This document shows, piece after piece, positions 22,429-34,107 of a stretch of DNA of 64,000 nucleotides. This DNA comes from Neocallimastix lanati (nom. inval.). Taxonomy: Eukaryota; Neocallimastigomycota; Neocallimastigomycetes; Neocallimastigales; Neocallimastigaceae. The stretch is from the NCBI GenBank assembly GCA_016946835.1, contig JACVTC010000193.1:82501-146500 (forward strand). Reading direction: 5' to 3'. The position numbers and the translations under genes were made by a program. Below the pieces are notes generated by a model. That model made no database searches. It had not been told where the DNA came from and saw only the letters and a program-made list of their open reading frames with translations. Each line of letters opens with the position of its first letter. Position 1 is the stretch's first letter.

Positions 22429-23061
22429 TTATAGATCGTTGTCATTTCTATATTCCTCAAAACATATTGAAAGTGCAATCATAAATGCTAAATCAACTCC
22501 AGAGGCAATTTGACAATAATAATTTTCTTGAGTAGTAAATAAAAGTTTAGCATCTAACCCATTAGTAACTTTACAAATTAAAGGAGCACCTTCTTTCTCT
22601 TTTCCATAAAATATACCACAAGTAAAACTAAAGTAATCGCATTTCATTTCAAGATATTCTTTTTGCTCAGTTGCTTTATTATAAAATTCAATAATATATT
22701 TTTTAATACTGAACAGACTTTTTTTATGAATCGAAGCTAATTGCCTTTGTTCATTTTCATCTGAATAGATTTTTATATATTTCCTTAAGGATAAAATTTT
22801 ATGATGAATATTAAGAATTGGCGTTTCACATAAATCATAGATAGTTTTTTTTTCTTTGAATCTATTTATTTTTTCTTTACATTTAAAATATTCAGTATTA
22901 TTAGTATCCTTTATTATAAAATCATCATCAGAGAATTCAAATAATTTTTCCCTTAAAATTAAAGTCACAGGTTTTCTGGAAATAAAGCGAGATTCAGTAC
23001 AAACAATATCATTCTTTGGTGATGAAATTGGATCATCATTATAAGTTTTAAAAATTCTCAT
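22429..23061 (-). CDS. LURP-one-related (LOR) protein, copy 4
   Basis: A 210-residue LOR-family protein of a second subtype: it starts MRIFKTYND, then SPKNDIVCTESRF, PVTLILREKLFEF, FIIKDTNNTEYFKC, TPILNIHHKILSLRKYIKIY, the family block GIFYGKEKEGAPLICK at 149-164, and GVDLAFMIALSICFEEY as the C-terminal helix. It pairs with the copy at 27252-27884. Cys residues near 21 and 141 are shared by this pair and not by the MGGKDYQN subtype. The ATG is preceded on the coding strand by an A-rich leader. Function unknown. Confidence 0.87.
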   Translation of the reverse strand: MRIFKTYNDDPISSPKNDIVCTESRFISRKPVTLILREKLFEFSDDDFIIKDTNNTEYFKCKEKINRFKEKKTIYDLCETPILNIHHKILSLRKYIKIYSDENEQRQLASIHKKSLFSIKKYIIEFYNKATEQKEYLEMKCDYFSFTCGIFYGKEKEGAPLICKVTNGLDAKLLFTTQENYYCQIASGVDLAFMIALSICFEEYRNDNDL

Positions 23062-24551
23062 TTTTTTTTTTTTTAGTTTTTAGTTTTAAATTTTTAAAAA
23101 TTTAAATTTTATAGATGATCTTTTTTTTTAAAAAATATATATATATATATATATATTATTATGTTTATTTTTTACTTTTACTCTGGTAATTTATATAAAG
23201 GATGAATATTTATTCTTTTTTTTTTTTTTTTTTATAATTAAATACATATATATAATAAATTAAATAAATAAAAATTTTATACTTCTTTTAAAGATAAATT
23301 TAAAATTATAAATTCACTATTTTTATAAAAATTAATTATAAATTTTAATTGATAATATTAATATATTCTTAACTTATTTTGTTTTATTATGATAATATTT
23401 ATTATACCATCGTATATTATTCCGTATTATGGATTGCTATAATTAGTTATTAAACATTGGTAATTATTAATAATTAAATAATATTAATTATTGATATTTA
23501 ATTATTATTATTATTATTATTATTATTGGTATTATTTAGTTAAATATAAGTAATTTTTAAAACTATTTAATTGCTTTATAATTGTTGATTTAATTACATG
23601 TATATATCCATAAATATATATTTCATCTTTATTTTTCATTTTAAAAGTTCTATTAATCAATATTAATTTATTTAATATATTTAAATCATTTATATTAAAA
23701 AGATTGTTTTTAATCATAAATGAAAATTTTTCAGTTTTACTTTTAATAAATTATATAAATAATTAAATTATAAATATATTAAAGTTTAACAATATCACAA
23801 TTCAACATATATAAATACTTTATATTATATATAATTAATTTTAGATATGCTAATTTAAAAAAAAAAAAAAAAAAAAAAGTATATATATAATGACATTTAA
23901 AATATAATACAATATAATTTAATAGAATATCATAAAAACTTTATTAATATTTTTTATTATTTAATATTTTATTTTTATAAATAATATATATTTTTATTTT
24001 ATACTTCAATGTTTTTTTTTTTTATTTTTTAAAATTAGAAATTATATAAATATATTTATATATATATATATATTTTGTTTATTTTAACGAATATTTAAAT
24101 TTGAGGCAATTTTTATAAACAAAAAATATATAATATATTATATATATTTTTTATTTTCTCTATATATATATAAAATATATTTTTTGGTTATTCTAAAGCA
24201 ACGTTTAAAAAATTGAAAATACAATAAAATATATATATATATAATTTATATATATACTCATATATACTTAAAGTCTTTTTTTTTTATATAAGTTAAAGTC
24301 TTTTTTTTTTTTTTTTTAATCTTTGATATAATAAAGTCTTTTTTTTTAATCTTTGATATAATTTTATAACATTAATCATTCACTCAATTTCATTATTCAA
24401 TATTTTTTATATTAATTTTATATATATTTCATTGAAATTTAATATTTTATCTTTTTAAAATTTCTATAAAAAATGATAAATTGAAATTTAAGTTTTTTTT
24501 TTTTTTTTTTTTTTTTCTGTATTAAAAAAAAGAATTGATTTATTAATAATA

Positions 24552-24591
<40 letters not shown>

Positions 24592-26638
24592 TTAACCATT
24601 AATATTTCCTATATAAATAGAAAATTTGATTAATTAATTCTTTAAATATTATATAATAAAATTATATAAATTATTCCGCATTATATTATAAATAAAAATT
24701 AACAGTGACGAAGTTGCCAAGTTCTTTATTGTAATAGTATACTGGAATTATAAATAAATAAAATTTTTTTAAATATGATTTTCAAATATTTATAATTAAT
24801 ATTGTTATATATATATTATATAAAGAATATTAAAATAGTATATTCAATTATGACATATTGTTTTAATGTAATTTGGTATTATTTTGATTTATTAAATTTA
24901 TATATATATATATATATTTTGTTTTGAATTTATATATTAAGATTTTTATAATTTACTTATGATTGTTTAAACAATATTTTACAATGAATGAACGAAAATA
25001 TATGAATATATTTTAGAAAGCTATACAAAGAAAGATTTTTTTTTATTATTAATTATAATTTATGTTTCATTAATTAAAATAGAATTATTATAATTAATGT
25101 TATTCATATGAGTTTTCTAATTACTATAATAAAAATGAAATATACAAGTATAAAAAATATATATTAAAAAGTTATACAAAGAAGAATTTTTTTTTATTAT
25201 TATTTTTATTATTAATTAAAATTTATATTTCATTAATTAAAATAGAATTACTATAATTAATGTTATTCATATGAGTTTTCTAATTACTATAATAAAAATA
25301 AAATATATAAAAGTATAAAGAATATATTTTAAAAAGTTTTACAAAGAAGGCTTTTTTTTTTTTCATTATTATTATTATTAATTATAATTTATATTTCATT
25401 AATTAAAATAGAATTATTATAATTAATGTTATTCATATGAGTTTTTTAATTACTAAAATAAAAATAAAATAAAATAATAATATATTAAATCATAAAGTAT
25501 TTTAAATTATCTTTTTTTTTTTTCTATTTACTTATTTAATTATTTTAATTAAATATTAGTATTGCGTTTCTCTTTTATGAATATATATATATTATTATTA
25601 TTTTTATATTTTAAAAAAAAAAAAAAAAAAGAAAAAAAAAACTTTTTAATTATTTATTGTATTTCTTTTGAAATTATTTTTAAAAAAATTTATAAACTTT
25701 ATTTTTAATTTTTTTGTAATTTTGTTTTTTAAACTTTGATTATCTAATACTTAATTAGTATAATTATTAATATTATCAATATCTTTTTTTCTGAGTCATA
25801 CGAACCATTCGAAGTTTTTCACTCAATATAATAAGTGATAAGATAATTAATAAATTATTAATTAAAGAAATGAATTGAGATCTAAAATTATTAAATACAG
25901 GACAAGAAAGTACTCAATGGATAGAACGAGTATTAAATTATTATAAATTATTACTACATAATTAATTAATAATAAGAAGAAGAAGATTAATATTATAATA
26001 ATTATAATTATAATAAAAATATTAACAATAAAAATAATAAATATATATTAAATAAAAATATTTATAATAAATATTTATAATAAATATTTTAATTAATAAT
26101 TTATTTAATGATAATTTTTAAGATTATTATAAAATTATATAAATAATAGGATTTATATATTTTATTTTATTTTATTTTAATGATATTTCTATTTAAAATA
26201 TTTTTTTAATTTAAATATTTAATACGATGTGTTAAATTTATTTATATATATTTATATTGTCATACTGATAATGAGAACATATATAATAAAAAGTAAATGC
26301 TAAAAATAAGTATAATAATTAAAAATATTATAAGAAATTAACTGCAGATGATAATTCCATTAAACTTTCTTATAATTTTAAATAATAAGTAATTAATTAA
26401 TTAATTTATAATACAGAATAATCGATAAAAACTATACACCCACATTTTATTTATGCTATAAAAAATAATAGTATATAATATTAAAAAAAAATGATAATTA
26501 AAAATTAAGGTTTATTTTAAAAATCGTAAATTAAAATTTTAAAAGAGCTTTAATTTTTGTTTATTCAGTTATATATTATAAAGAAAATTCTAATTAAAAT
26601 AATAAAATATATAAATTCTATTATTTATAAAATTTTAT

Positions 26639-26701
<63 letters not shown>

Positions 26702-27251
26702 TTTTCTGAATTATTCAATATAAATATTTATTATTATTAATGTTAATTATTTTATGATATTGTTTAAATAAAATATTTTACTTTTATAGTATAAATACTA
26801 ATAAATAATAATAATCACAAATATTATTAATGTTCAGTTATATTTATAGTTTATTATTTTATTAGTAATTTATTTATTATATTATATTAATTACTAATTT
26901 TAAAATATATTAATCGTTGAATTAATTCACAACATTTATATTTGTGTTTTAATATATTGTATAGTGATCTTTAAAATTTAAGATCTTTAACAATATACTT
27001 TATAAATTTCACAATATTTTTGATTTTTATATTATTATATTTTTACATTTTTATTGTAATATTACTAATATATATATATTAAATATAATACTAAAGGAAA
27101 AATAATTAAAATAAATATACTACAATTATTATACAATTTCTCAAAAGGTATATAAATAAAATTTAAATATTAAATTATTTATGATATATGATATAATAAA
27201 AATATTATAATATTTTTAGATAAGAGTTTTGAAAAAAAAAAAATTTTTTTA
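23062..27251. other. 4-kb spacer inside the LOR cluster, no intact gene
   Basis: A+T-rich DNA with poly-A/T runs (about 24490-24516, 24557-24588, 26640-26670). A triplicated ~155-bp unit at 25016-25480 is listed separately. A slightly G+C-richer patch at 25785-25965 contains a short coding-like frame (ESTQWIERVLNYYKLLLHN) too small to identify. Some non-coding segments here (26338-26560, 26820-26960) recur at 28960-29040 and about 33010-33240, evidence of local segmental duplication. Confidence 0.6.
25016..25480 (+). repeat. Triplicated ~155-bp tandem repeat
   Basis: Three consecutive copies begin near 25020, 25171 and 25336. Each has a TACAAAGAA start, a T-rich block, and the conserved core AATGTTATTCATATGAGTTT. 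They differ by small indels in the T and TTA runs. No coding potential. Confidence 0.88.
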
Positions 27252-27884
27252 TTAATGGTCATTTTCATTTTTATATTCATCAAAGCATATTGAAAGAGCG
27301 ACCATAAACGCTAAATCAACACCTGGTGCAATTTGACAATAATAATTTTCTTGAGAGGTAAATAAGAGTTTAGCATCTAATCTTTTAATAACTTTACAAA
27401 TTAAAGGAGCTCCTTCTTTTTCTTTTCCATAAAATATTCCACAAGTAAAACTAAAATAATCGCATTTCATTTCAAGATATTCTGTTTGTTCAGTAGCTTG
27501 ATTATAAAATTCAATAATATATTTTTTAATACTAAATATACTTTTTTTACTAATGGAAGCAAGTTGCTTTTGATCATTTTTATCCGCATAAATTTTAATA
27601 TTTCTTTTCAAAGTAAATATTTTATGTTGAATGTTAAGAATGGGTAATTCATATAAATCATAGAGTGTTTTTTTATCATGGAAAGTGAATACTTTTCCTT
27701 TACATTTAAAATATTCAATATTATTAATATCTTTAATTGTAAAATCATCACCTGAAAAACTAAATATCTTTTCTCTTAAAATCAAAGTTATCGGTTGTCT
27801 GAAAACAAAACGAGATTCAGTACAAACAATATCATTCTTTGGAGATGAAATTGGTTTATCATTATAAGTTTTAAAAATTCTCAT
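27252..27884 (-). CDS. LURP-one-related (LOR) protein, copy 5
   Basis: A 210-residue LOR-family protein closely related to the copy at 22429-23061. It has the same MRIFKTYND start, DIVCTESRFVFRQPITLILR, FTIKDINNIEYFKC, LPILNIQHKIFTLKRNIKIY, GIFYGKEKEGAPLICK at 149-164, and GVDLAFMVALSICFDEY. The two align without gaps. Their flanks are also recognisably related, so the duplication unit included non-coding DNA. No frameshift or missing conserved block. Function unknown. Confidence 0.87.
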   Translation of the reverse strand: MRIFKTYNDKPISSPKNDIVCTESRFVFRQPITLILREKIFSFSGDDFTIKDINNIEYFKCKGKVFTFHDKKTLYDLYELPILNIQHKIFTLKRNIKIYADKNDQKQLASISKKSIFSIKKYIIEFYNQATEQTEYLEMKCDYFSFTCGIFYGKEKEGAPLICKVIKRLDAKLLFTSQENYYCQIAPGVDLAFMVALSICFDEYKNENDH

Positions 27885-29493
27885 CTTTTTTTTTTTTTTT
27901 TTTAATATATTTTTTTTTAAAATCCTTAAATTTAATATTTTATTATATATATATATTTATATATATATATATTTTTATTTGACTTTGATTATTCTGAATT
28001 TTATTTCGATTTTTATGTCAAAAGTATGAATATTTATACATTTTATTATTTTAATTAGAATTTTCTTTATAAATTAAATAATCAAAAATTAAGTTTCTTT
28101 AGTATTTTTATTTACTTTTTTTATAATATTAAACTTGAATTTTTAATTACTATTATCAATAAAAATAACTCAAATTTAATATTATATAAATTATGCAATT
28201 ATTATTTATGATATATAAAAATGTGGATGTATAGATTTTATAGATAATTCTGTATTATGAATTCTATATTTAGTTATTCAATAAAATAATAAATCTAATA
28301 TTGAAAATAAAATTTGGTTTACTTTTTATAATATATATTTAATATAAAAAAATTTAAAAAAAAAATATTTAAAAAATTTAAAAAAAATATTTAAAAAATT
28401 TAAAATTATTAGCATAGGCAGTTAATTATTTCAATATTTCTAATTATTATACTTAATATTTTTAGTACTTATTTTTTGTTATAGAAATTCTAGTAGTATG
28501 GCAGTATAAAATTATGTAATATATTTAATTCATCATATTAATTATTTAAATAAATATTTTAAATAAAAACAGTTGTTAAAAGAAGATAAAATAAAATATA
28601 TAAATCCTATTTTAAAAATATTTTCATAATAATACTTATTATAAATATTTATTTATTTACTTATTTATTTACTTTTTTGAATTATTCATTTTATATTTTA
28701 GAATTTATTTTTTATATAAAAATATATAAAAATAATTTAAATAAATATGTTAAAATAACTTTTATTTTTATTTATAAATTAGTGATTGATTTTATTTAAT
28801 ATTTCTATATTTATAATTTTTTTTTTAAATATTCTTTTTTAAAAGAATTGCATTATGAATATAAAAAAAAAAAAAATTGATAAAATTTTATAAATTGTAA
28901 TAGTAATTTGTATAAATAAAGTATTTTACAAAAATAATTAATATAATAACTTAAAAATAATAGTTATCACAAATATTATCAATGTTCAGTTATATAATAA
29001 TAATTATTAATTTAAAATATATTTGTTAATAAGCAAATTTCATAGCATTTAGATTCGTTGAATACTTAAATTTGGTAATTTATATAAATCATATATATTT
29101 TTTATCATAGAAACTGAATAGATTTGTAATTATAATTTTTTATCAAGATTATATTATTTTTAATTAGAATCTTCTTTAAATATTAAATAAAATTTAAGTT
29201 CATTGAATAGTAAATTTTTAAAATTTTAATTTATTATTTAAAATATCTTTTTCTTGTCTTTTTCAGGTTTTTTTTTTTTTTTATATTATGCATTTTGTGT
29301 ATAAAGATATTTGGATTATTCTTTTTTTTTGAATTCTAAATTTAGATATTTAGTTAATTAATTGAGTAAATTAAACAATTATTAAAATTTAAAAATAAAT
29401 TATTATAATTATTATTTAATTAATATGAAAAATAAATTAAAGTTATAAAAGTTTTATCATCATTATTTAATTAGACCAAATAATTAATGGTTC

Positions 29494-29524
<31 letters not shown>

Positions 29525-30055
29525 TTATTTTCCTTTTAATAATATTTTTTATCTTCAAAGATTTATTTTAAAATTTATATTTTAATTTATATTTATTATT
29601 ATTATTATTATTATTCACTATTAATTATAAAACATAAAACAAGAAGTATTAGTATATTTTTATAATATGTAGTTTGTGAAATTAATAGTGTACAATGAAG
29701 TGTGTTATTTAATAGTTGTAAAAAAGTTTGTGTTTACGTTATATACCTAAGTTTTCTTTAAAAAAATACTTTGATGGTGAGAGTATCTTAAAATATATGA
29801 TTAAACTAAATATAGATTTCACAGAACATGGGAATACTCCATGTTCTAATTTGCATTTAATATAAAATAATTTAAAAAATATATACTCTAATTATTTAAA
29901 AAAAATTTTCCTCCTCCATTTATATTTAATATAAAAATAGCAAATTTAATATTTTAAAAATACATATCCTTTTAAAAAATTTTTATTTTTATATTTATTA
30001 TATTTTTAAAGAACATTCTTATTGAAATAATAGAAAAAAAAAATATATTTAATTC
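27885..30055. other. Spacer with relic LOR-flank duplication
   Basis: Contains no intact gene. Segment 28960-29420 resembles, in order, DNA on both sides of the LOR copy at 27252-27884 with most of the gene missing; the LOR remnant is listed separately. Otherwise A+T-rich with (TTA)n runs near 29500 and 29595. Confidence 0.6.
29055..29165 (-). pseudogene. Decayed LOR gene fragment
   Basis: About 50 bases starting at GGTAATTTATATAAATCATA near 29078 align with the internal part of the LOR gene at 27252-27884 (GGTAATTCATATAAATCATA, followed by a shared TTTTTTATCATGGAAA-like stretch). The following non-coding DNA also aligns with the upstream flank of that gene, including ATTAGAATTTTCTTTA. Frames are broken and most of the gene is gone. 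I read it as a collapsed sixth copy. Confidence 0.5.
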
Positions 30056-30251
30056 TGTTAGAATATGTGAAATGTATGAAAAATAAGCTTCAAATGTATT
30101 GAAACACATTGTAATATAAATAATGTATAAGCCACAATGTATTAATATAAAAGCATTTAATTTAGAATAATTAAGTGCTAGTAACTCTTTATCATAAAAT
30201 ATATTAATAAAATTGACATAATTATAAACCATAAATTCATAACTCTTAACA
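30056..30251 (+). repeat. 5' LTR, non-autonomous element
   Basis: Begins TGTTAG and ends TTAACA, giving perfect TGTT/AACA termini. Open frames on the reverse strand across both LTRs are artefacts of the shared sequence. Confidence 0.92.
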
Positions 30252-30273
30252 GATTAAGAGTCTCATCTGACTC
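30252..30273 (+). other. Primer-binding site, tRNA-Lys(CUU) anticodon-arm type
   Basis: GATTAAGAGTCTCA directly follows the LTR, identical over 14 bases to the site at 2243 in the copia element. The next bases differ (TCTGACTC). The reverse complement matches the anticodon arm of tRNA-Lys(CUU), which points to a half-tRNA primer. Confidence 0.75.
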
Positions 30274-31995
30274 TTACAAAGATTCATTGCAAAAGAATCT
30301 TTTGCCGGAAACAATATTATGTCAAAAAAAAAAAAAAAAAAGAATAATTGTATTTTAAATTATGATAAAGGTTGCTCATTATGTCAATTTTTAAGATGAC
30401 TAATAAAATTGATAACTGATCAAAATGATCAAGACAGAAAAATTGAAGAAACGCGTAAAATATAAAACTGTTGATAAAAGAAGTTATTTCAGGATAAGTA
30501 AAACTCAAAAAAAAAAAAATATAAAAATATTTATTAAAAAGAAAAAACACGTATAAACGTATATAAAAGAAAATTATATATCTTCATACTAGAGACTCTT
30601 AATTGAAATTATAACTTGATATTTTAACAAATAAGCTTTTGGCTATTAGTAATATAATATCTATACATGAAGGAATCTACTATGTGATGGACTATTTCCG
30701 CCCCATGAATATAAAAAACATATTATTTAAAGTATAGTTATTTTAACGCGTATTTATAAATATCAAACGGGTATAAATAAATATAAACTACAATAATGGA
30801 TGAGTCTATATGTCAGAGACCTCATATAAAATAATTAATATATAATATCCCAAATATTCAAGGGAAATATAATAGAATGATAATTCCTAGGGTACATTCT
30901 AACAATAATAATATTATTAAACCTAGCATGAAATAGGTTTAAATAAAAAAAAAAAAAATTATTTAATATAATCATAATACAAACCTTCGTGATGAAAGGT
31001 ATAATAAAATAATAAATATAACCATGAATTATGTAAAAATGGATAATGTTTATCCATCTATAAACTAACTTATTTATTACAGAGTATTTAAAATTATTAA
31101 AATTTTATAATTAATATTTTAATGATGAGAAAATTCAAATATATAAAATCCTTTTTAGAAATTTGGATTTTAGGGGGAAAGTAGGCAAAATAAAATACAA
31201 ATTATAAAAATATAAAAGAAAATAAAAATATTAAAGAAAAGTCACTTAACTGATTCTTTGAGCTAATTATTTGAAAATAATATTTATCTTGAAATGAATA
31301 AAATAGCCTAATAGCGAAAAATAACAAAATTAACCTTTAAGAAAGAATTAACTGAAATAGTGAATATTAATCAATTATGAAACAATTTATATTATTACTA
31401 ATAAGTTTAAATGACTAAAATAATATAATTAATTATAAATACAATCAATTTTAATACCCCAAGATTATGATTTATCAAATACACCAATATATAATTAACA
31501 ATTTATTTTAATAGTTATCGCTAAAACTACAAAGCGAAAATATATAAAAGTTAACGCTAATCTATAAAGCGGATTATAATTGAAAGTGATGTAAAACCCA
31601 AAATATAAGAGGTATTCACACAAATTGAGATGGTATAATATCACCCTTCAAGAGACAGGTTTCCATCATATAAATGGTAATATATAAACCATATACTATA
31701 AGAGATGTTTTAGATACATCTAATATTAATGGTGTAATAATATTAAATATTTAGCTTTAGGGGGAAATTATTAGATTATAAATATATTTAAGAAATTATT
31801 TTAGCAATATTTAAATTAAATTAAAAAATTAATATTACATAAAAAGTATTTTATTCATGTAAAATTAGAGGTTAATTTAGGATAGAAATATATATAACAG
31901 TTTAATAATATCAAGTTAATAGTGTAAAATAGGATAATTTTATATACACATATTCACCAGTAAACCAATTTATTCATTATTGAATAACTAGGTTT

Positions 31996-32004
31996 AAGGG
32001 GGAA
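31996..32004 (+). other. Polypurine tract, non-autonomous element
   Basis: AAGGGGGAA abuts the 3' LTR. Two further copies of the same TTTAGGGGGAAA-type motif occur inside the element near 31169-31180 and 31757-31767. Confidence 0.85.
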
Positions 32005-32200
32005 TGTTAGAATATGTGAAATGTATGAAAAATAAGCTTCAAATGTATTGAAACACATTGTAATATAAATAATGTATAAGCCACAATGTATTAATATAAA
32101 AGTATTTAATTTAGAATAATTAAGTGCTAGTAACTCTTTATCATAAAATATATTAATAAAATTGACATAATTATAAACCATAAATTCATAACTCTTAACA
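32005..32200 (+). repeat. 3' LTR, non-autonomous element
   Basis: Matches the 5' LTR except for one C-to-T difference (AAGCATTT versus AAGTATTT). Followed by AATTC. Confidence 0.92.
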
Positions 32201-33337
32201 AATTCATAAATAATAAAACAAAAATTTTAATAATATTATTAATATTAATATTAAGAAAATTTAAAAAAACATTTAAAAAAAAAAAAAAAAAAAAAAAATT
32301 TAAAACTTAATTTTAAAATGGTATTATTAAACATATTTAATTTATATTATTATCTTACATATATTATGAATAATTGAAAAAATCATAAAGGCATTCATTA
32401 TAATTGAAAATATATCTAAATAAATTTTAATGTAATGAAATTTGTTTATTAATAAGCAAATTTTTAAATTAATAATTTGTATAATATAATGAATAAATTG
32501 TACATAAATTAATAAACCTATGAGGTATATCTAAATATCAATAATATTTGCAATTATTATTATTATTTATTAGTACCTAATATTAATTATAATTATGCCA
32601 TTGTGTTTATGCAAAATTATATAAACATTATTTATCTAATAATTTTATCATTTATATAAAAATATGGAGTAAATTCAAACGAAAACTCCAATTAAAAAAT
32701 TAACTATAAATACAAAAATACAAAAAAATATAACCTCAATTTTTTTTTTTTATATTATTATGCCTTAATGGTGTTTTCTATTTAATTTACTTATTATAGC
32801 CATTAAGATAATTGAAATATATTGTATACATTTATATTAACATATTGATATAAGTAACCTTTAATTATTATTATATTTTACTTTGTTAATAATTTTTAAT
32901 GAATTTTACATAATTTTGAATGAATTCATATTATAAATAGAAATTCTAATATATAAAGAGATACTAAAAAAAAAATAATAATAATAATAATGTACATATA
33001 AATATATAATATTATTAACTGCTGATGATAATTGTTTTAAACTTAATAAATACTTTAATATAAATTATTAATTCTTTCTACTTATCAAAAATATTCTCAT
33101 TTAATAACTAAAAATAAAATTGTTATGGAATAATTTATATTATCTATATATTCATATTTAAAACTAATTAAAAAATCTGTATTAAAAATTTTTATAAAAA
33201 TAGTAAATTAAAAATAATAAATTTGTTTTTTCAAAAACTTTAATTTTAGAAAAAAAAAAAAAAAAAAAAATAGAGATAGACATTGATTAAATTTTTAAAA
33301 ACTAATATTAAACTTCTTGTATTTAGTTGATCTAATC

Positions 33338-33480
33338 GCATGAATACTTATATAATGAACAATTTCCTAGTAAAACTTCGGTATTTCTTCAAGGAAATTT
33401 ATTCTTCGTCTATGCGAAAGCATATGGAAGTGTTGTGACTACTTTAATATTCCCATACCTTGAGGTGGTACTTACAGGAA

Positions 33481-33490
<10 letters not shown>
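33338..33490 (+). pseudogene. Coding-like fragment of unknown origin
   Basis: A G+C-elevated island with about 50 stop-free codons on the plus strand, including NEQFPSKTSVFLQGNLFF and VYAKAYGSVVTTLIFPYLE, running into poly-A. There is no start codon or domain I recognise. The DNA can also fold: AATTTCCT pairs with AGGAAATT, and there is TATGC-GAAA-GCATA with a GNRA-type loop. A structured RNA is therefore an alternative reading. Confidence 0.3.
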
Positions 33491-33517
<27 letters not shown>

Positions 33518-33534
33518 ACATAATAAATAGACAA

Positions 33535-33575
<41 letters not shown>

Positions 33576-33855
33576 TAAAAAATGTATTAAATTAATTATA
33601 TAATATTTATAATATCCTCTTTTTTTTTAATTTTTTTTCTATTTCTTATATTAAATAATAATTATTAATAGAGCCATAAATATAAATATAATAAAAGAAA
33701 TTTAAATATATCTAAATTACGAATATTAACTATTTAAAAGAAGTTACCGTCATATTTATACTTAAATTTGTATTACTACTTAATTATAAACCTTAGTTCA
33801 ATATCTAATTCTTGAGTTTTATTAAAACAATTACTTTTTTATAAATATCTTATTT

Positions 33856-34107
33856 TCATAAATTGGAATGAGGAACTTCTACCACAGAAGATTTAATTTC
33901 ATTGATTGATTTTCATGAAGAAATTTCTATACTAATTCTTTTCGCAATATTATTATATAATATATAGTTAAATCCAGAATTTAATGACGTTATATTGTTA
34001 TTATATAATTTATTTTCATTAATAAATCTTAAATCATTTAATTCATTATAATTTTCATCTACATTTTCAATCTCATCTAAAGAATTTAATTTTTCCCATA
34101 AATCTAT
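33856..34107 (-). pseudogene. Coding-like fragment, minus strand, one internal stop
   Basis: On the minus strand a frame of about 80 codons reads LWEKLNSLDEIENVDENYNE and later NNIAKRISIEISS, then a TGA, then continues with plausible codons (KSINEIKSSVVEVPHSNL). No family is recognised. It may be an exon of a decayed gene or part of a retroelement. Confidence 0.3.

Larger units (their letters stand above)
30056..32200 (+). mobile_element. Non-autonomous or decayed LTR retrotransposon
   Basis: Two 196-bp direct repeats (30056-30251 and 32005-32200) flank 1753 bp of internal sequence and are themselves flanked by the 5-bp duplication AATTC (30051-30055, 32201-32205). A primer-binding site adjoins the 5' LTR and a polypurine tract adjoins the 3' LTR. 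I find no gag or pol ORF; the internal frames are short and stop-rich. The LTRs differ at one position, so the copy is fairly young even though its interior does not code. This suggests mobilisation in trans by an autonomous relative rather than slow decay in place. Confidence 0.9.

Noticed and set aside
23532-23717. 61-codon reverse frame between LOR genes
   Set aside because: Checked as a possible seventh LOR fragment, but no LOR block is present; probably chance.
29972-32181. Reverse frames of 75-86 codons at 29972-30232 and 31954-32181
   Set aside because: They share sequence because they lie across the two identical LTRs; not genes.
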